A stretch of 50,574 bases of DNA, taken from NCBI GenBank assembly GCA_020404105.1, contig JADBWH010000141.1:1-50574 (forward strand), written 5' to 3'. Positions 1 through 8,907 of this stretch are shown here, piece after piece; the first letter of the stretch is position 1, and each line of letters opens with the position of its first letter. The stretch is from Pseudanabaena sp. M53BS1SP1A06MG. Lineage in GTDB: Bacteria > Cyanobacteriota > Cyanobacteriia > Pseudanabaenales > Pseudanabaenaceae. The notes under the pieces are model-generated. The model ran no database searches. It was given only the letters and a program-made list of their open reading frames with translations, and was not told the origin of the DNA. A program made the translations under genes and the position numbers.

Positions 1-141
1 TCGGGTTAAGCTGGCAAATTTTGAAAACCCAAAAGTAAAAGCCTTGCTAAGCAAGGCTTTTACTTTTGGGTTTTGAGAAAGGGTTTGCGTAGCAAACCCT
101 TTCTCAAAACCTGTTTCAAATTATCCAGAACTCGCGTTAAT
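1..141. repeat. Terminal repeat, left copy
   Basis: This stretch is the exact reverse complement of the last 141 bases of the window; identity stops at base 142. It consists of two adjacent perfect palindromes. The first is at about 24-74 with centre GCTAAGC, and the second at about 72-110 with centre GCGTAGC. No coding potential is seen. It is most likely one copy of a dispersed intergenic palindrome where the assembly stopped. Confidence 0.9.
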
Positions 142-240
142 ATATCAATCCTAAATCATTTGTAGATTTTTGGGTTTGTGTCATTCTTGGTGCGCTTCCA
201 GAAACCATTTAGGATTGCTATATTGCAGAGACAATCGAGC

Positions 241-1206
241 TTAAATTCCCTGCTTATTTTTAGATTTGTCCATGACAAATAATTTATGGATTGTATGTTT
301 ACACCAGACTAAAAATTCGGGTGTAATAATCCCTTTTGGATAAAAAATTGTACCAATTACAATCAATACCCCAAAAATAATTAAACGTCCATCCTTGAGA
401 AATTGTCCTAGCCATAATGGAACACCAGTACTTGCCATACCTCTTAAAAATTCGGGTAAAGCGGTCAGCACTATGCCCCCAACCACAGGTCCCCAGAATG
501 TCCGCGAACCACCAATTAAGACAAAAGCTAAGAAAATAATACTGGCATCAAAAGTTCCTTGACGCGCATTCCATGTATTTAAGAAGTGTGCGCTCACCGC
601 TCCAACCATGCCAGCCAAAACTGCTGCAAGAGTAAAGGCTAAAACTTTGTAATAAGTAGGATTGATCCCCATTGAATCCGCAGCAAGTTCATCTTCCCGA
701 ATTGCAATTAGGGCTCTCCCAGCGCGAATTTTTTCTAGACGATGCATAAAAGCCATACTTAAGCCCAGTAGTGGCAAAGCAATCCACAAATATTCTAAAG
801 GTGTTTGAAATGGCTGAGGAATACCAAAAATCCCGATCGCACCACCAGTGATCTCTAAGTTCAGAGATACCACGCGCAAAATTTCTACAAAGGCAATGGT
901 AGCGATCGCTAAATAAATTCCTCGTAAACGTAAGACAGGAATTCCCAAAATTACCGCCAATATTCCTGACACTCCACCAGCCACCAACATTTCGATTAGT
1001 ACCCAGCCAATTGACAAAGTTCCTGTGGTCGTAATTAAAATCTTTGTGGAGGCGATCGCAGCAATATACCCACCCAAGGAATAAAACCCCGATGTTGCTA
1101 GCGATAACTGACCTGCCATTAATGGTAGATAAACAGAAATTCCTAGGATTGCCCCAAAAATTGCCGATACAATTAAAAAACCATAGGTATTAAAAAATTC
1201 AGCCAT
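241..1206 (-). CDS. livM: Branched-chain/neutral amino-acid ABC transporter permease, LivM type
   Basis: Inner-membrane permease subunit of a high-affinity amino-acid ABC importer (LivM family; NatC is the likely cyanobacterial equivalent). The 321-residue product is almost entirely hydrophobic helices. It carries the family's cytoplasmic loop around residues 165-185 (AIREDELAADSMGI), which contacts the ATPase. The start ATG at 1206 fits the family N-terminus and the length is normal. Its usual partner, a LivH-type permease, lies 16 kb away at 17378-18277 on the same strand. No ATPase or binding protein is in the window, so the transporter genes appear scattered. Substrate preference cannot be read from sequence. 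Confidence 0.9.
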   Translation of the reverse strand: MAEFFNTYGFLIVSAIFGAILGISVYLPLMAGQLSLATSGFYSLGGYIAAIASTKILITTTGTLSIGWVLIEMLVAGGVSGILAVILGIPVLRLRGIYLAIATIAFVEILRVVSLNLEITGGAIGIFGIPQPFQTPLEYLWIALPLLGLSMAFMHRLEKIRAGRALIAIREDELAADSMGINPTYYKVLAFTLAAVLAGMVGAVSAHFLNTWNARQGTFDASIIFLAFVLIGGSRTFWGPVVGGIVLTALPEFLRGMASTGVPLWLGQFLKDGRLIIFGVLIVIGTIFYPKGIITPEFLVWCKHTIHKLFVMDKSKNKQGI

Positions 1207-1531
1207 CGGTAAGGTTTGTTATTTTATTAGGATGGGATATTTGCACTTCATCTTAAAAAATAACTTGTCACAGCACTAATTAGCTATCATTAGTCAATAA
1301 GTAACAGTATCTTAAGAAATTATTAAGACTTTCTGTAACACTAAGCACAACCTTAGTGGTAATCCCCAAGTGATCGCTGCTTAAAACATGAACCCTTCAC
1401 GTAAATCTTGAACGCAAGATGCTTACGTCAACGATGGCAATTGGCGAATTAGTAACTTAATGACACAAAATGACATGTAGTTACAATCAGCAATAACCTA
1501 AATTTAAATTCTAAAGAAGAGAGAACAAACA
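1207..1531. other. Divergent intergenic region livM / guaB3
   Basis: A 325-bp region holding the promoters of two divergent genes. A nested inverted repeat lies at 1304-1336: ACAG and TCTTAA arms facing TTAAGA and CTGT. A hairpin at 1399-1428 in the guaB3 leader pairs ATCTTG with CAAGAT, flanked by ACGTAA and TTACGT. AAGAAGAGAG at about 1514-1523 is the likely ribosome-binding region of guaB3. No gene is seen here. Confidence 0.5.
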
Positions 1532-2695
1532 GTGGACATTCAAATTGGGCGCGGTAAAACTGCACGCAGAGCCTATGGCATCGACGAAATTGCACTAGTA
1601 CCGGGAGGAAGAACCCTCGATCCCAACGTTGCCTATACATTTTGGGAAGTTGGGGGAATTCGACGAGAAATACCGATTATTGCCAGTGCTATGGATGGCG
1701 TTGTCGATGTCGATGTGGCTGTAAGACTTTCTGAGCTAGGAGCATTAGGTGTAATCAACCTTGATGGTATACAAACCCGCTATGACAATCCCAAGCCAAT
1801 CTTAGAAAAAATTGCATCTGTGGGCGTTACAGATTTCGTCTCACTGATGCAACAGCTTTATGCTGAACCCGTTAAGCCCGAACTCATCCAAAAACGTATC
1901 CGCGAAATTAAAGAGAAAGGTGGTATTGCTTGCGCTAGCAGCATTCCCGTTAATGCTTTCAAATATGGATTAATTGCCGCGGAAGCAGGTTGTGACTTAT
2001 TTTTCTTACAATCAACAGTAGTATCTACCACTCACATTGCTGCGGAAGGACTAGTCTCTCTCGATCTTGCCAAATTCTGTCAAGAAATGCCCATTCCAGT
2101 ACTTATGGGCAACTGCGTTACCTACGATGTCACTTTAGAATTGTTGAGAGCAGGAGCCGCAGGCGTACTTGTGGGCATTGGACCTGGTGCAGCATGTACG
2201 TCTAGAGGGGTACTTGGAGTTGGTGTTCCTCAAGCCACGGCTGTCGCTGATTGTGCGGCTGCCCGCGAAGACTTTTTTAAAGAAACAGGCAAATATGTTC
2301 CTATTATCGCCGATGGCGGTTTGATCACAGGTGGAGATATTTGTAAATCGATCGCCTGTGGTGCAGATGCCGTAATGATTGGTTCTCCCTTTGCACGAGC
2401 AGCCGAAGCCCCCGGACGTGGTTTCCACTGGGGTATGGCAACACCTAGCCCCGTATTGCCACGCGGTACTCGCATCAAGGTAGGTACAACGGGTTCCCTA
2501 GAGCAAATCTTGCGGGGACCTGCGGGACTTGACGACGGGACACATAACCTCTTAGGTGCACTCAAAACTAGTATGGGGACTTTAGGAGCAGCTAATATTC
2601 GTGAAATGCAACAAGTGGAAGTTGTCATTGCACCTTCACTTTTGACAGAAGGAAAGGTTTACCAAAAAGCACAACAACTAGGCATGGGCAAATAG
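1532..2695 (+). CDS. guaB3: GuaB3-family IMP dehydrogenase-related protein
   Basis: A TIM-barrel protein of the IMP dehydrogenase/GMP reductase superfamily, 387 residues. It lacks the two CBS domains that true GuaB enzymes of about 490 residues carry. The catalytic loop is kept (GIGPGAACTSRG, with the active-site Cys at residue 222), as is the phosphate-binding segment IADGGLITGGD near residue 260. This pattern matches the GuaB3 family of cyanobacteria and actinobacteria. The start is GTG at 1532, behind a purine-rich stretch. A hairpin terminator follows at 2705. An NAD-dependent or reductase role in purine conversion is likely, but the exact reaction is inferred. Confidence 0.9.
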   Translation: MDIQIGRGKTARRAYGIDEIALVPGGRTLDPNVAYTFWEVGGIRREIPIIASAMDGVVDVDVAVRLSELGALGVINLDGIQTRYDNPKPILEKIASVGVTDFVSLMQQLYAEPVKPELIQKRIREIKEKGGIACASSIPVNAFKYGLIAAEAGCDLFFLQSTVVSTTHIAAEGLVSLDLAKFCQEMPIPVLMGNCVTYDVTLELLRAGAAGVLVGIGPGAACTSRGVLGVGVPQATAVADCAAAREDFFKETGKYVPIIADGGLITGGDICKSIACGADAVMIGSPFARAAEAPGRGFHWGMATPSPVLPRGTRIKVGTTGSLEQILRGPAGLDDGTHNLLGALKTSMGTLGAANIREMQQVEVVIAPSLLTEGKVYQKAQQLGMGK

Positions 2696-2704
2696 GCTAG
2701 ATGT

Positions 2705-2732
2705 AGAAAGACTTGGTTTACCCAGTCTTTCT
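2705..2732 (+). terminator. Hairpin after guaB3
   Basis: AGAAAGACT pairs perfectly with AGTCTTTCT across a 10-nt loop, 9 nt after the guaB3 stop. The following T-run is weak (CTTGCCTT), so this is a probable rather than certain terminator. Confidence 0.6.
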
Positions 2733-2841
2733 TGCCTTGAGTAATATTTTTAAAAATTGATACAATGCTTTGTGTATTTAAATTAACTTAGTGAAAGCAC
2801 CGTTCCTAGCTGACTTGCTTTTCGCCTACGTCAAAATAATT

Positions 2842-2930
2842 CAGCGCTTTACGCTTACTTAAAACCCAAAAATATTTTAGAAAGTGTTGCTTCGCAACAC
2901 TTTCTAAAATATTCCTGTACTACTCAAAGC
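2842..2930. repeat. Dispersed palindromic repeat, family P3 (copy 1)
   Basis: The unit begins CAGCGCTTTACGCTTACTT. It contains a 20-bp perfect stem at 2871-2913 with centre GCTTCGC (GCGAAGC on the other strand) and ends CTGTACTACTCAAAGC. Related copies are at 16488, 26017, 29590 and, inverted, 44570. It lies in the 410-bp gap before the response regulator; the rest of that gap shows no gene. Confidence 0.8.
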
Positions 2931-3105
2931 CTCAATAGACCTTTGTCACTGCTAGCCTAGGAATCTCAACAATTAACCCTTCTGGCAAATTGACAACTTC
3001 CTAGCAAGTAATCAAAGAAACTGATCTTGCAATGTAAGATGCCAAAAGGGAAGGAAGAAGTCACGTCAAGGTATGGTCTCACAATTCATAAGTAAGGTTA
3101 GGAAC

Positions 3106-3828
3106 ATGGCAATACAAAACTTCCAAATATTAATTGTTGATGACAATAAAATAAGTCGAGATATGTTGGCGAGACGCTTGTCTAGAAAAGATTTTAATCT
3201 GTCAATTGCAGTGGATGGTCGTGCAGCTTTATCGATGATTCAGTCAAATGCCTATGACTTGATTTTTCTAGATATCATGATGCCTGAGATCGATGGATAT
3301 GCAGTACTGAAATATTTAAAAAAAGATCCAAGGTTATGCAATATTCCTGTAATCATCGTTTCTGCTTTTGAAGAAATGGATAGCGTCATGCAATGTATGG
3401 AAATTGGTGCAGATGATTACTTGACTAAGCCCTTCGATCCTGAAATGCTGAAATCCGCAATTAATAGGTGTTTACCCAGTAGAACACCTTCAAATTTATC
3501 AAACACTGCTTTTGAGAAAACTAATGATTCTTCAAAATCCACATCCATGGATACGGATAATCAGATTGCTGACTTTAACTTACCTGAACATACTACCCGA
3601 GGTCGATCCACCAATACAATTACTATTGATGAAGTCGTTCTGCGAATTATGCAATCAGGAATCATTAATCGTAAAAGCTATCTATATCTTAGTAAAGCAA
3701 TTTATAATAGTTTATTTGAGAATATTGAACTCACTGACCAAGAAGTTTATCAGATTAATTCAGTCTTTGCCGCAATTCAGTCAGGAAGAATTAGAGTAGT
3801 AGACTCGATCGCTCCCAGTAAACTTTGA
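3106..3828 (+). CDS. Response regulator with receiver domain and unknown C-terminal region
   Basis: Residues 4-120 form a CheY-like receiver domain: acidic pair in ILIVDDNK, phosphoacceptor Asp in FLDIMMPEIDG, and the conserved Lys in YLTKPFD. A polar linker follows. The C-terminal region of about 70 residues (TITIDEVVLRIMQSG onward) is helical with no output domain I recognise. I place the start at ATG 3106 (MAIQNFQILIVDD), preceded by AAGGTTAGGA. An in-frame ATG at 3073 would add 11 residues. No histidine kinase is adjacent. The output could be protein-protein signalling. Confidence 0.85.
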   Translation: MAIQNFQILIVDDNKISRDMLARRLSRKDFNLSIAVDGRAALSMIQSNAYDLIFLDIMMPEIDGYAVLKYLKKDPRLCNIPVIIVSAFEEMDSVMQCMEIGADDYLTKPFDPEMLKSAINRCLPSRTPSNLSNTAFEKTNDSSKSTSMDTDNQIADFNLPEHTTRGRSTNTITIDEVVLRIMQSGIINRKSYLYLSKAIYNSLFENIELTDQEVYQINSVFAAIQSGRIRVVDSIAPSKL

Positions 3829-4029
3829 AACTACGCTATAAATACTCTTGGATTGCACTAATTTGTTTAGGGTATATTGCTTAGTCTCGTAAAGTAAATT
3901 TTTTCTACCTTTAGCAGTAAAACAAATCCACTTGCTTGCAAAGCGCTATTGTTCAAAGATTTGCTGCTCATCTTAATTGGTGTATTGTAAATTATAAGAA
4001 CAAAATTCTCGAAAAATATCAGAATATAA

Positions 4030-4953
4030 GTGGATATACTGCGATCGCTTCCTATCGGACTCTATCTCGAACAGCCCATTACATGGCTGCATCGACTTGA
4101 TCCACGCATTAAATTGTTTGGGTTACTCACCTTTTTATTAACACCAATTCAAGCAAATGAATTTTGGCGGATTGCGATCGCTGTTTTACTGATCATTCTG
4201 ACCCTTGCGGCAAAGATTCCGATGCGGGTATGGAAACAGCAGATGGGGATTTTGCTGTTACTTGCTTTTATGACTCTTGCGATCGCTACGATTTCTCCCG
4301 ATGGATTCAATGCTACAGTGCAGCCACGCCGCCAGATTCCTGAAGTGAGTATTAGTAATGATAAACCAAGTATCACCTCGCCTTTAACTTTCAAATTACC
4401 ACAGCCAACTTCCTATAATTATGTGCTCTGGAAAGCAGGCAGTATCACCATTACGCGCAGATCCCGCGAGTTAGGTGTGAGGGTCTGTACCTTAATTTTC
4501 ACCTATCTCTATGCGCCAACCCTATTTCTGCTAGTTACGGCTCCCGAAGAAATTACGGCGGCGATCGCCTCGATATTTGCACCTTTAAAATTCTTCAAAG
4601 TTCCTATTGTAGAAGTAGTACTCACGCTCACCCTTGCCTTACGTTTTGTTCCCCTTGTTTTAGAAGAGGTACAGAACCTCGCTAGAGCTATCCGTACCCG
4701 TTCCATTAACTGGAAAAGATTAGGATTTAAACGCACTACTCAAATTTGGCTAATCCTTGCCGAACGTCTGATCGACAATCTATTCATCCGTGCGGAGCAA
4801 ACCGCTAGCGCCATGCAAGTCCGAGGTTTTACCAGTCCTAATACTCACCTTGTGGTGTGGAATCCTTTAAGATTGCTTCCTCGCGATATTTTATTACTCA
4901 TCCTTCTTGTTGGAATGTGGGGTGTCAGAATCTATTATGGCAATGAATTTTAA
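4030..4953 (+). CDS. EcfT/CbiQ-family energy-coupling-factor transporter transmembrane protein
   Basis: Transmembrane coupling subunit of an ECF-type vitamin or metal importer, 307 residues. The N-terminal signature WLHRLDPRIKLFG, several hydrophobic helices and the C-terminal cytoplasmic coupling helices (ARAIRTRS near 220, AMQVRGF near 260) are visible. These Ala-Arg motifs contact the ATPases in the family. A region at about 90-125 is polar and longer than in short EcfT proteins. The start is GTG at 4030 without a clear ribosome-binding site, so it is uncertain. No S-component or ATPase gene is adjacent; in cyanobacteria this subunit is often encoded alone. Confidence 0.85.
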   Translation: MDILRSLPIGLYLEQPITWLHRLDPRIKLFGLLTFLLTPIQANEFWRIAIAVLLIILTLAAKIPMRVWKQQMGILLLLAFMTLAIATISPDGFNATVQPRRQIPEVSISNDKPSITSPLTFKLPQPTSYNYVLWKAGSITITRRSRELGVRVCTLIFTYLYAPTLFLLVTAPEEITAAIASIFAPLKFFKVPIVEVVLTLTLALRFVPLVLEEVQNLARAIRTRSINWKRLGFKRTTQIWLILAERLIDNLFIRAEQTASAMQVRGFTSPNTHLVVWNPLRLLPRDILLLILLVGMWGVRIYYGNEF

Positions 4954-5009
4954 TGTGATCGCAATCTATGCTTTGGGATGTACAATGCACATCTCAAGGC
5001 TTGGAAAAT

Positions 5010-5921
5010 TTATTCCACACGATATCCCAAATCTGATAGTTGAAATCGTGATGAGCGCCATTTGGGTTGAACTTTGACAAAGATTTCTAAGTGAACAGAA
5101 CCCATAATTAATTTCTGCATCTGCTCTCTGGCTTTAGTCCCAATCTCCTTCAGCATTTGTCCTTTCTTACCTATCAAAATTCCCTTTTGTGAATCACGTT
5201 CGACATGGACAGTCGCCATCACCCTCGTAATCTTAGGCTGTTCATCAACTTGATCAATACTTACTGCAACGGAATGGGGAACTTCTTCTCGAGTTAGTAA
5301 AAGAATCTGTTCACGAATTAATTCTCCCATAATAAACCGTTCAGGCTGATCAGTGACTAGATCTGGTGGATAGTAGTAGGGACCTTCTGGTAAGCGATCG
5401 CACATCATCGCTTGTAATGCTTCTAATCCCTCTCCTGTCACTGACGAAAACTTAGCAACTAGCCAACCATGCTCAACAGCAAAACTCTCATAGCTAGTCA
5501 AGATTTCACTCGCAGCAATCTCATTTAATATATCAATTTTATTAACCCCAAGAATAGTAGGAACCTTGCTCTGCAAAATAGTTTCGGCAACAAAGCGATC
5601 GCCAGTTCCCATGCGATCACTACCATCAACGACTAATACTGTTGCATCAACGGAAGAGATCGCGCCAATAGCATTTTTAACGATGGTTTGACCTAGCAAA
5701 TGATGTGGTTTATGAATTCCAGGTGTATCTACTAGCACAATTTGCGCTGTGGGTAATGTCAGGATTCCCCGTAAACGATTGCGAGTCGTTTGGGCAACAG
5801 GTGAAGTAATCGCAATTTTTTGACCAATGAGAGCATTAAGCAAAGTAGATTTACCCACATTGGGTCGCCCGACTAATGCGACAAAACCCGATTTAAAACC
5901 TTCGCCCGATTCTGGAATCAT
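5010..5921 (-). CDS. era: GTPase Era
   Basis: Essential GTPase that binds the 3' end of 16S rRNA during 30S maturation. Visible motifs are G1 GRPNVGKST (about residues 18-26), G3 DTPGIH and G4 NKID, followed by a C-terminal KH domain with the GKKGQMLKEIG loop. At 303 residues it has normal family length. It is the last gene of rnc-rimM-era on the minus strand, 62 nt after rimM, a grouping that makes sense for ribosome assembly. It converges with the EcfT gene at 4953. Confidence 0.96.
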   Translation of the reverse strand: MIPESGEGFKSGFVALVGRPNVGKSTLLNALIGQKIAITSPVAQTTRNRLRGILTLPTAQIVLVDTPGIHKPHHLLGQTIVKNAIGAISSVDATVLVVDGSDRMGTGDRFVAETILQSKVPTILGVNKIDILNEIAASEILTSYESFAVEHGWLVAKFSSVTGEGLEALQAMMCDRLPEGPYYYPPDLVTDQPERFIMGELIREQILLLTREEVPHSVAVSIDQVDEQPKITRVMATVHVERDSQKGILIGKKGQMLKEIGTKAREQMQKLIMGSVHLEIFVKVQPKWRSSRFQLSDLGYRVE

Positions 5922-5983
5922 GATGATTTATTCTATTAATTTAGAAAGCAATACACAGCTATAATTTCAATCATAACGCAAAC

Positions 5984-6535
5984 TTAAGAGGCAGAACTTA
6001 GCCACTGATCGATGAGTCCGAGGGGAGGAGTTACTTCAATTCTTTTTTGATCAATATCAACAAAGGGAACGATCGCTTCGACAAAAGGAATTAATGCGAT
6101 TTCTTGATGTTCAGGATTACGAACTTCTAGCAAATCATTACCTGCTGCAATAATACTAATCACTTCACCTAGGAGCTTACCTGTTGGTTGATGATAAACA
6201 TGGCAACCTACTAAATCAGCAATCATATACTCGTTATGTTCGAGGTAAGGGCGATCGCTAGCAGGGATCATCATCATAAAGTTACGCAGAGCCTCAGCTT
6301 GTTCACAATCGTTAATTCCTTCAAGACGTACTACAAATAGATTTTTTTTACCAGTCAACTCACGACCAGATAGCATTCTTACTTCTTGGGGTTCTACTTT
6401 TTCTGAGGGTGCAATCCAACGCTTGCCAGATGTTTCAAAGCGCTCAGGAAAATCAGAATAGGATAAAACTCTTACTTCACCCTTGAGTCCCTGTGGTGAG
6501 ACGATTTTACCAATAATCAACCAATCTTCTGTCAT
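5984..6535 (-). CDS. rimM: Ribosome maturation factor RimM
   Basis: Late 30S assembly factor that binds ribosomal protein S19. The 183-residue product has the N-terminal RimM barrel (IIGKIVSPQGLKGEVRVL) and a C-terminal PRC barrel (YMIADLVGCHVY, then NDLLEVR and IPFVEAIVPFVDI). Start ATG 6535. It lies between rnc (39 nt upstream) and era, probably in one transcript. Confidence 0.95.
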   Translation of the reverse strand: MTEDWLIIGKIVSPQGLKGEVRVLSYSDFPERFETSGKRWIAPSEKVEPQEVRMLSGRELTGKKNLFVVRLEGINDCEQAEALRNFMMMIPASDRPYLEHNEYMIADLVGCHVYHQPTGKLLGEVISIIAAGNDLLEVRNPEHQEIALIPFVEAIVPFVDIDQKRIEVTPPLGLIDQWLSSAS

Positions 6536-6574
6536 AGTTTTTCCTTGCCAAGATTTACAAAAAGCAATCTTGAC

Positions 6575-7276
6575 TCATAACATTCTCTCTATTTGTTCTA
6601 AGGCATCAAGCGCAGCAGCGCGTTCTGCTTCTTTCTTGCTAGAAAAATTTCGCAGACTTTGACCATATAAGCGATCGCCAACATATACTTTAGACGCAAA
6701 TTCAGGCGTATGATCAGTTCCACCCACTTTTTCGGTGACATAGCGAGGTAAAGTATGACCAATGTAGGACTGCACCCATTCCTGTAGGCGATTCTTCGCA
6801 TCAAGATCGGAACGAGTATTCACTAACTCAGGTGGTACTGAAGCAAACAGAGCTTCCACCGCAGGGCGTAATAGCTCTACATCACAATCACGATCTAGAT
6901 ATAATGCGCCAATCATTGCTTCAAAGGCACAACTGAGGAGATTATCACTTTTATTGCCCCCATCACGTAGCGCCCCTTTTCCTAACAAAATTTGAGTATC
7001 TAATCGTAATGCGATCGCAAAATTAGCTAGTTGCTTTTCATCCACTAGGGCTGCCCGCCGACGGGTCAATTCATCTTCACCTAATTCGGGATGTTGGCGA
7101 TAGAGGTATGATCCACTAAGAAAATTTAAAATAGCATCCCCCAAAAATTCTAGCCGCTCGTTATCCTCGGCTACGCTCGGATTTTCATGGACATAGGAGC
7201 GGTGGGTTAATGCCATGCGTAATAAATTGGGATCTTGAAAACTGAATAGTTCTTTCATTGTCTCTAAATATAGCAA
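6575..7276 (-). CDS. rnc: Ribonuclease III
   Basis: Double-strand-specific endoribonuclease for rRNA precursor processing, 233 residues. The signature ERLEFLGDAIL (about residues 41-51) carries the metal-binding acidic residues. A second acidic site appears in AFEAMIGALYLD. A double-stranded RNA-binding domain occupies residues 160-230 (NRLQEWVQ, ending SKKEAERAAALDAL). It is first in the minus-strand rnc-rimM-era cluster. Cyanobacteria often carry more than one RNase III, so this need not be the only copy. Confidence 0.95.
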   Translation of the reverse strand: MLYLETMKELFSFQDPNLLRMALTHRSYVHENPSVAEDNERLEFLGDAILNFLSGSYLYRQHPELGEDELTRRRAALVDEKQLANFAIALRLDTQILLGKGALRDGGNKSDNLLSCAFEAMIGALYLDRDCDVELLRPAVEALFASVPPELVNTRSDLDAKNRLQEWVQSYIGHTLPRYVTEKVGGTDHTPEFASKVYVGDRLYGQSLRNFSSKKEAERAAALDALEQIERML

Positions 7277-7355
7277 GCACTTTCTTCACAATTTATTGTT
7301 TTTTTAATTATTGCTTTTTTATGAGTTGATATTTGTTTAAATAACTGGCATATAT

Positions 7356-7406
7356 GCTTCGACTTCGCTTAGCCATCGGGGTAAGCTAGCTGAGCGAAGT
7401 CGAAAC
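7356..7406. repeat. Imperfect hairpin related to repeat family P2
   Basis: TTCGACTTCGCTTAGC at 7358-7373 pairs with GCTGAGCGAAGTCGAA at 7389-7404 with one mismatch. The stem sequence matches that of the larger elements at 27741 and 35995 and the hairpin at 37322. It lies in the gap between rnc and the pentapeptide gene. Confidence 0.7.
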
Positions 7407-7541
7407 TGTAGTTTTTATTTGAATTATCTATACTTTGATAGTAAAGCTAGTAACCATACAATAAACATCAAGACATTCTTAGTAATTTAGCAATCATAAT
7501 CGACAGATTCGCATTGAGACATTCCCATCCGCTAAATTCGT

Positions 7542-8438
7542 CTAGCAAATCTTGACCCCATTTCGCCAACCTACATCTAGCAATGCATCTTCTAAGTTAG
7601 CGCCAGCTAAATTAGCCCCATACAAATCTGCATTAGTCAAATTTGCATTAGTCAAATCCGCATTAGTTAAATCCGCGCTCCATAGGTTCGCCGACTTGAA
7701 ACAAGCTCCACGTAATATCGTACCGCGTAAAATTGCTTTGCTTAAATTGCTACCACTGAAATTAACATTACTCAAGTTTAGTCCACTTAAATTAGCGAGA
7801 CGAAGATTGATCTCACTAAAGTCAATGTGATCAAGATCAGCCTCACGCAAATCTACTTCACTGAAATTTGCCCACTTTAAGTTTGCTCCATGTAGACTAA
7901 CTTCACTCAAATCAGCTTCACTGAGATTAGCGTGTTGTAAATTCGCCCGACTTAAATTGGCTCTAAACAAAAAAGCATGATGCAGGTTGGCATAACTCAA
8001 ATCTGATTTAGAAAGATTCGCTTCTAGCAGATAGGCTTTTTGCAGGTTTGCTCTGACCAAGTTTTTGCTACGCAGATTGGTACAGTTTAAAATTGAGGAT
8101 TGTAAATTTGCACCATCTAAGCTCACATGGTCAAAACTAGTGCCACTCAAGGTTGTGTAACTAAAGTTTGTGCGAGTGATTTTGGTATTACTAAGGTTTG
8201 CGTTTAAAAGCGAAGCACCACAAAGATCGGCATTTGACAAGTCCGCACCTGATAGATCAACGTTACATAGAGTTGCTTCCCATAGATTGGCAGAGACCAG
8301 ATTAGCATTACGTAAATTTGCATTACTCAGGTCAACTTTGCTTAAATCTAATCCCATCAAATCCATTCCTTCAAAGTTTCTGTCTCCTTGGGAATAACGT
8401 TCTATTAGTTTGCGTTTCCTAGCAAAGTGATCCAACAT
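7542..8438 (-). CDS. Pentapeptide-repeat protein
   Basis: From about residue 25 to 285 the protein is a continuous run of A(D/N)LXX pentapeptides (for example LSNANLRNANL, NADLTNANL). This should fold as a right-handed quadrilateral beta-helix. The N-terminus is a short basic segment (MLDHFARKRKLIERY), and there is no signal peptide or membrane helix. Pentapeptide proteins are abundant in cyanobacteria and mostly of unknown function; some act as scaffolds or DNA mimics. There is no clear operon partner. A second, unrelated-length member is at 45615. Confidence 0.9.
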   Translation of the reverse strand: MLDHFARKRKLIERYSQGDRNFEGMDLMGLDLSKVDLSNANLRNANLVSANLWEATLCNVDLSGADLSNADLCGASLLNANLSNTKITRTNFSYTTLSGTSFDHVSLDGANLQSSILNCTNLRSKNLVRANLQKAYLLEANLSKSDLSYANLHHAFLFRANLSRANLQHANLSEADLSEVSLHGANLKWANFSEVDLREADLDHIDFSEINLRLANLSGLNLSNVNFSGSNLSKAILRGTILRGACFKSANLWSADLTNADLTNANLTNADLYGANLAGANLEDALLDVGWRNGVKIC

Positions 8439-8907
8439 AGGGATTGTGCTTATATTTAAAAATCATGGTTGCGTCTTCTTTGTTCATCAGAAAACCCTTT
8501 GTTTAATTTTATGCTGTTACATTACTGAAGTAACAACTATTTGCCCTATAACCACATAAAATTACAGGTAGTTCTAAATGGTTTATGGAATATGCTCCCT
8601 TGCGGAGTGAGTTTTCCATAAACCCTAAAATTCATAATTAAAACAAAAACAGAACTTACATTGATAGCTACGAGGGCAATCCAAAATAGGTAAGGATGGT
8701 CGTCGCGAAGTGCCGCCCATCCTTACCAAAATAAATCCTTTCCTTTTTAGGACTACTGCTACGAGATTGATATAACGTTTTTCAAGCAAGCGAATTACAT
8801 TGGTTAGTTTCCCCGCCAAAGGCGGGGGAACTAACCTGTACTTCACCAGACTGGTAAACGCTATATGCGCTTCTGGGTTGTAAGTGAGCTAATTAGATGA
8901 TGGCTGA
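8439..8907. other. Gene-free region with three hairpins
   Basis: This 469-bp gap holds three palindromes. One is at 8579-8624, with TGGTTTATGGAA facing TTCCATAAACC. The second is repeat family P5 at 8684-8757. The third is at about 8800-8836, with GGTTAGTTTCCCCGCC facing GGCGGGGGAACTAACC. The last is followed by CTTCACCAGACTGGTA, which nearly recurs at 44831. A 73-codon open frame here runs through the hairpins and I do not regard it as a gene. Confidence 0.6.
8684..8757. repeat. Dispersed palindromic repeat, family P5 (copy 1)
   Basis: GTAAGGATGG and CCATCCTTAC flank an imperfect centre containing GCGAAG. They are followed by AAATAAATCCTTTCCTTTT and AGGACTAC. The same tail follows a similar hairpin at 31038-31110. 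Confidence 0.75.

Noticed and set aside
2135-2628. Minus-strand open frames inside guaB3
   Set aside because: They are shadows of the coding strand; the sense protein is a clear GuaB3.
8625-8846. 73-codon minus-strand open frame
   Set aside because: It runs through a P5 repeat and a GC-rich hairpin, and has no recognisable protein features.
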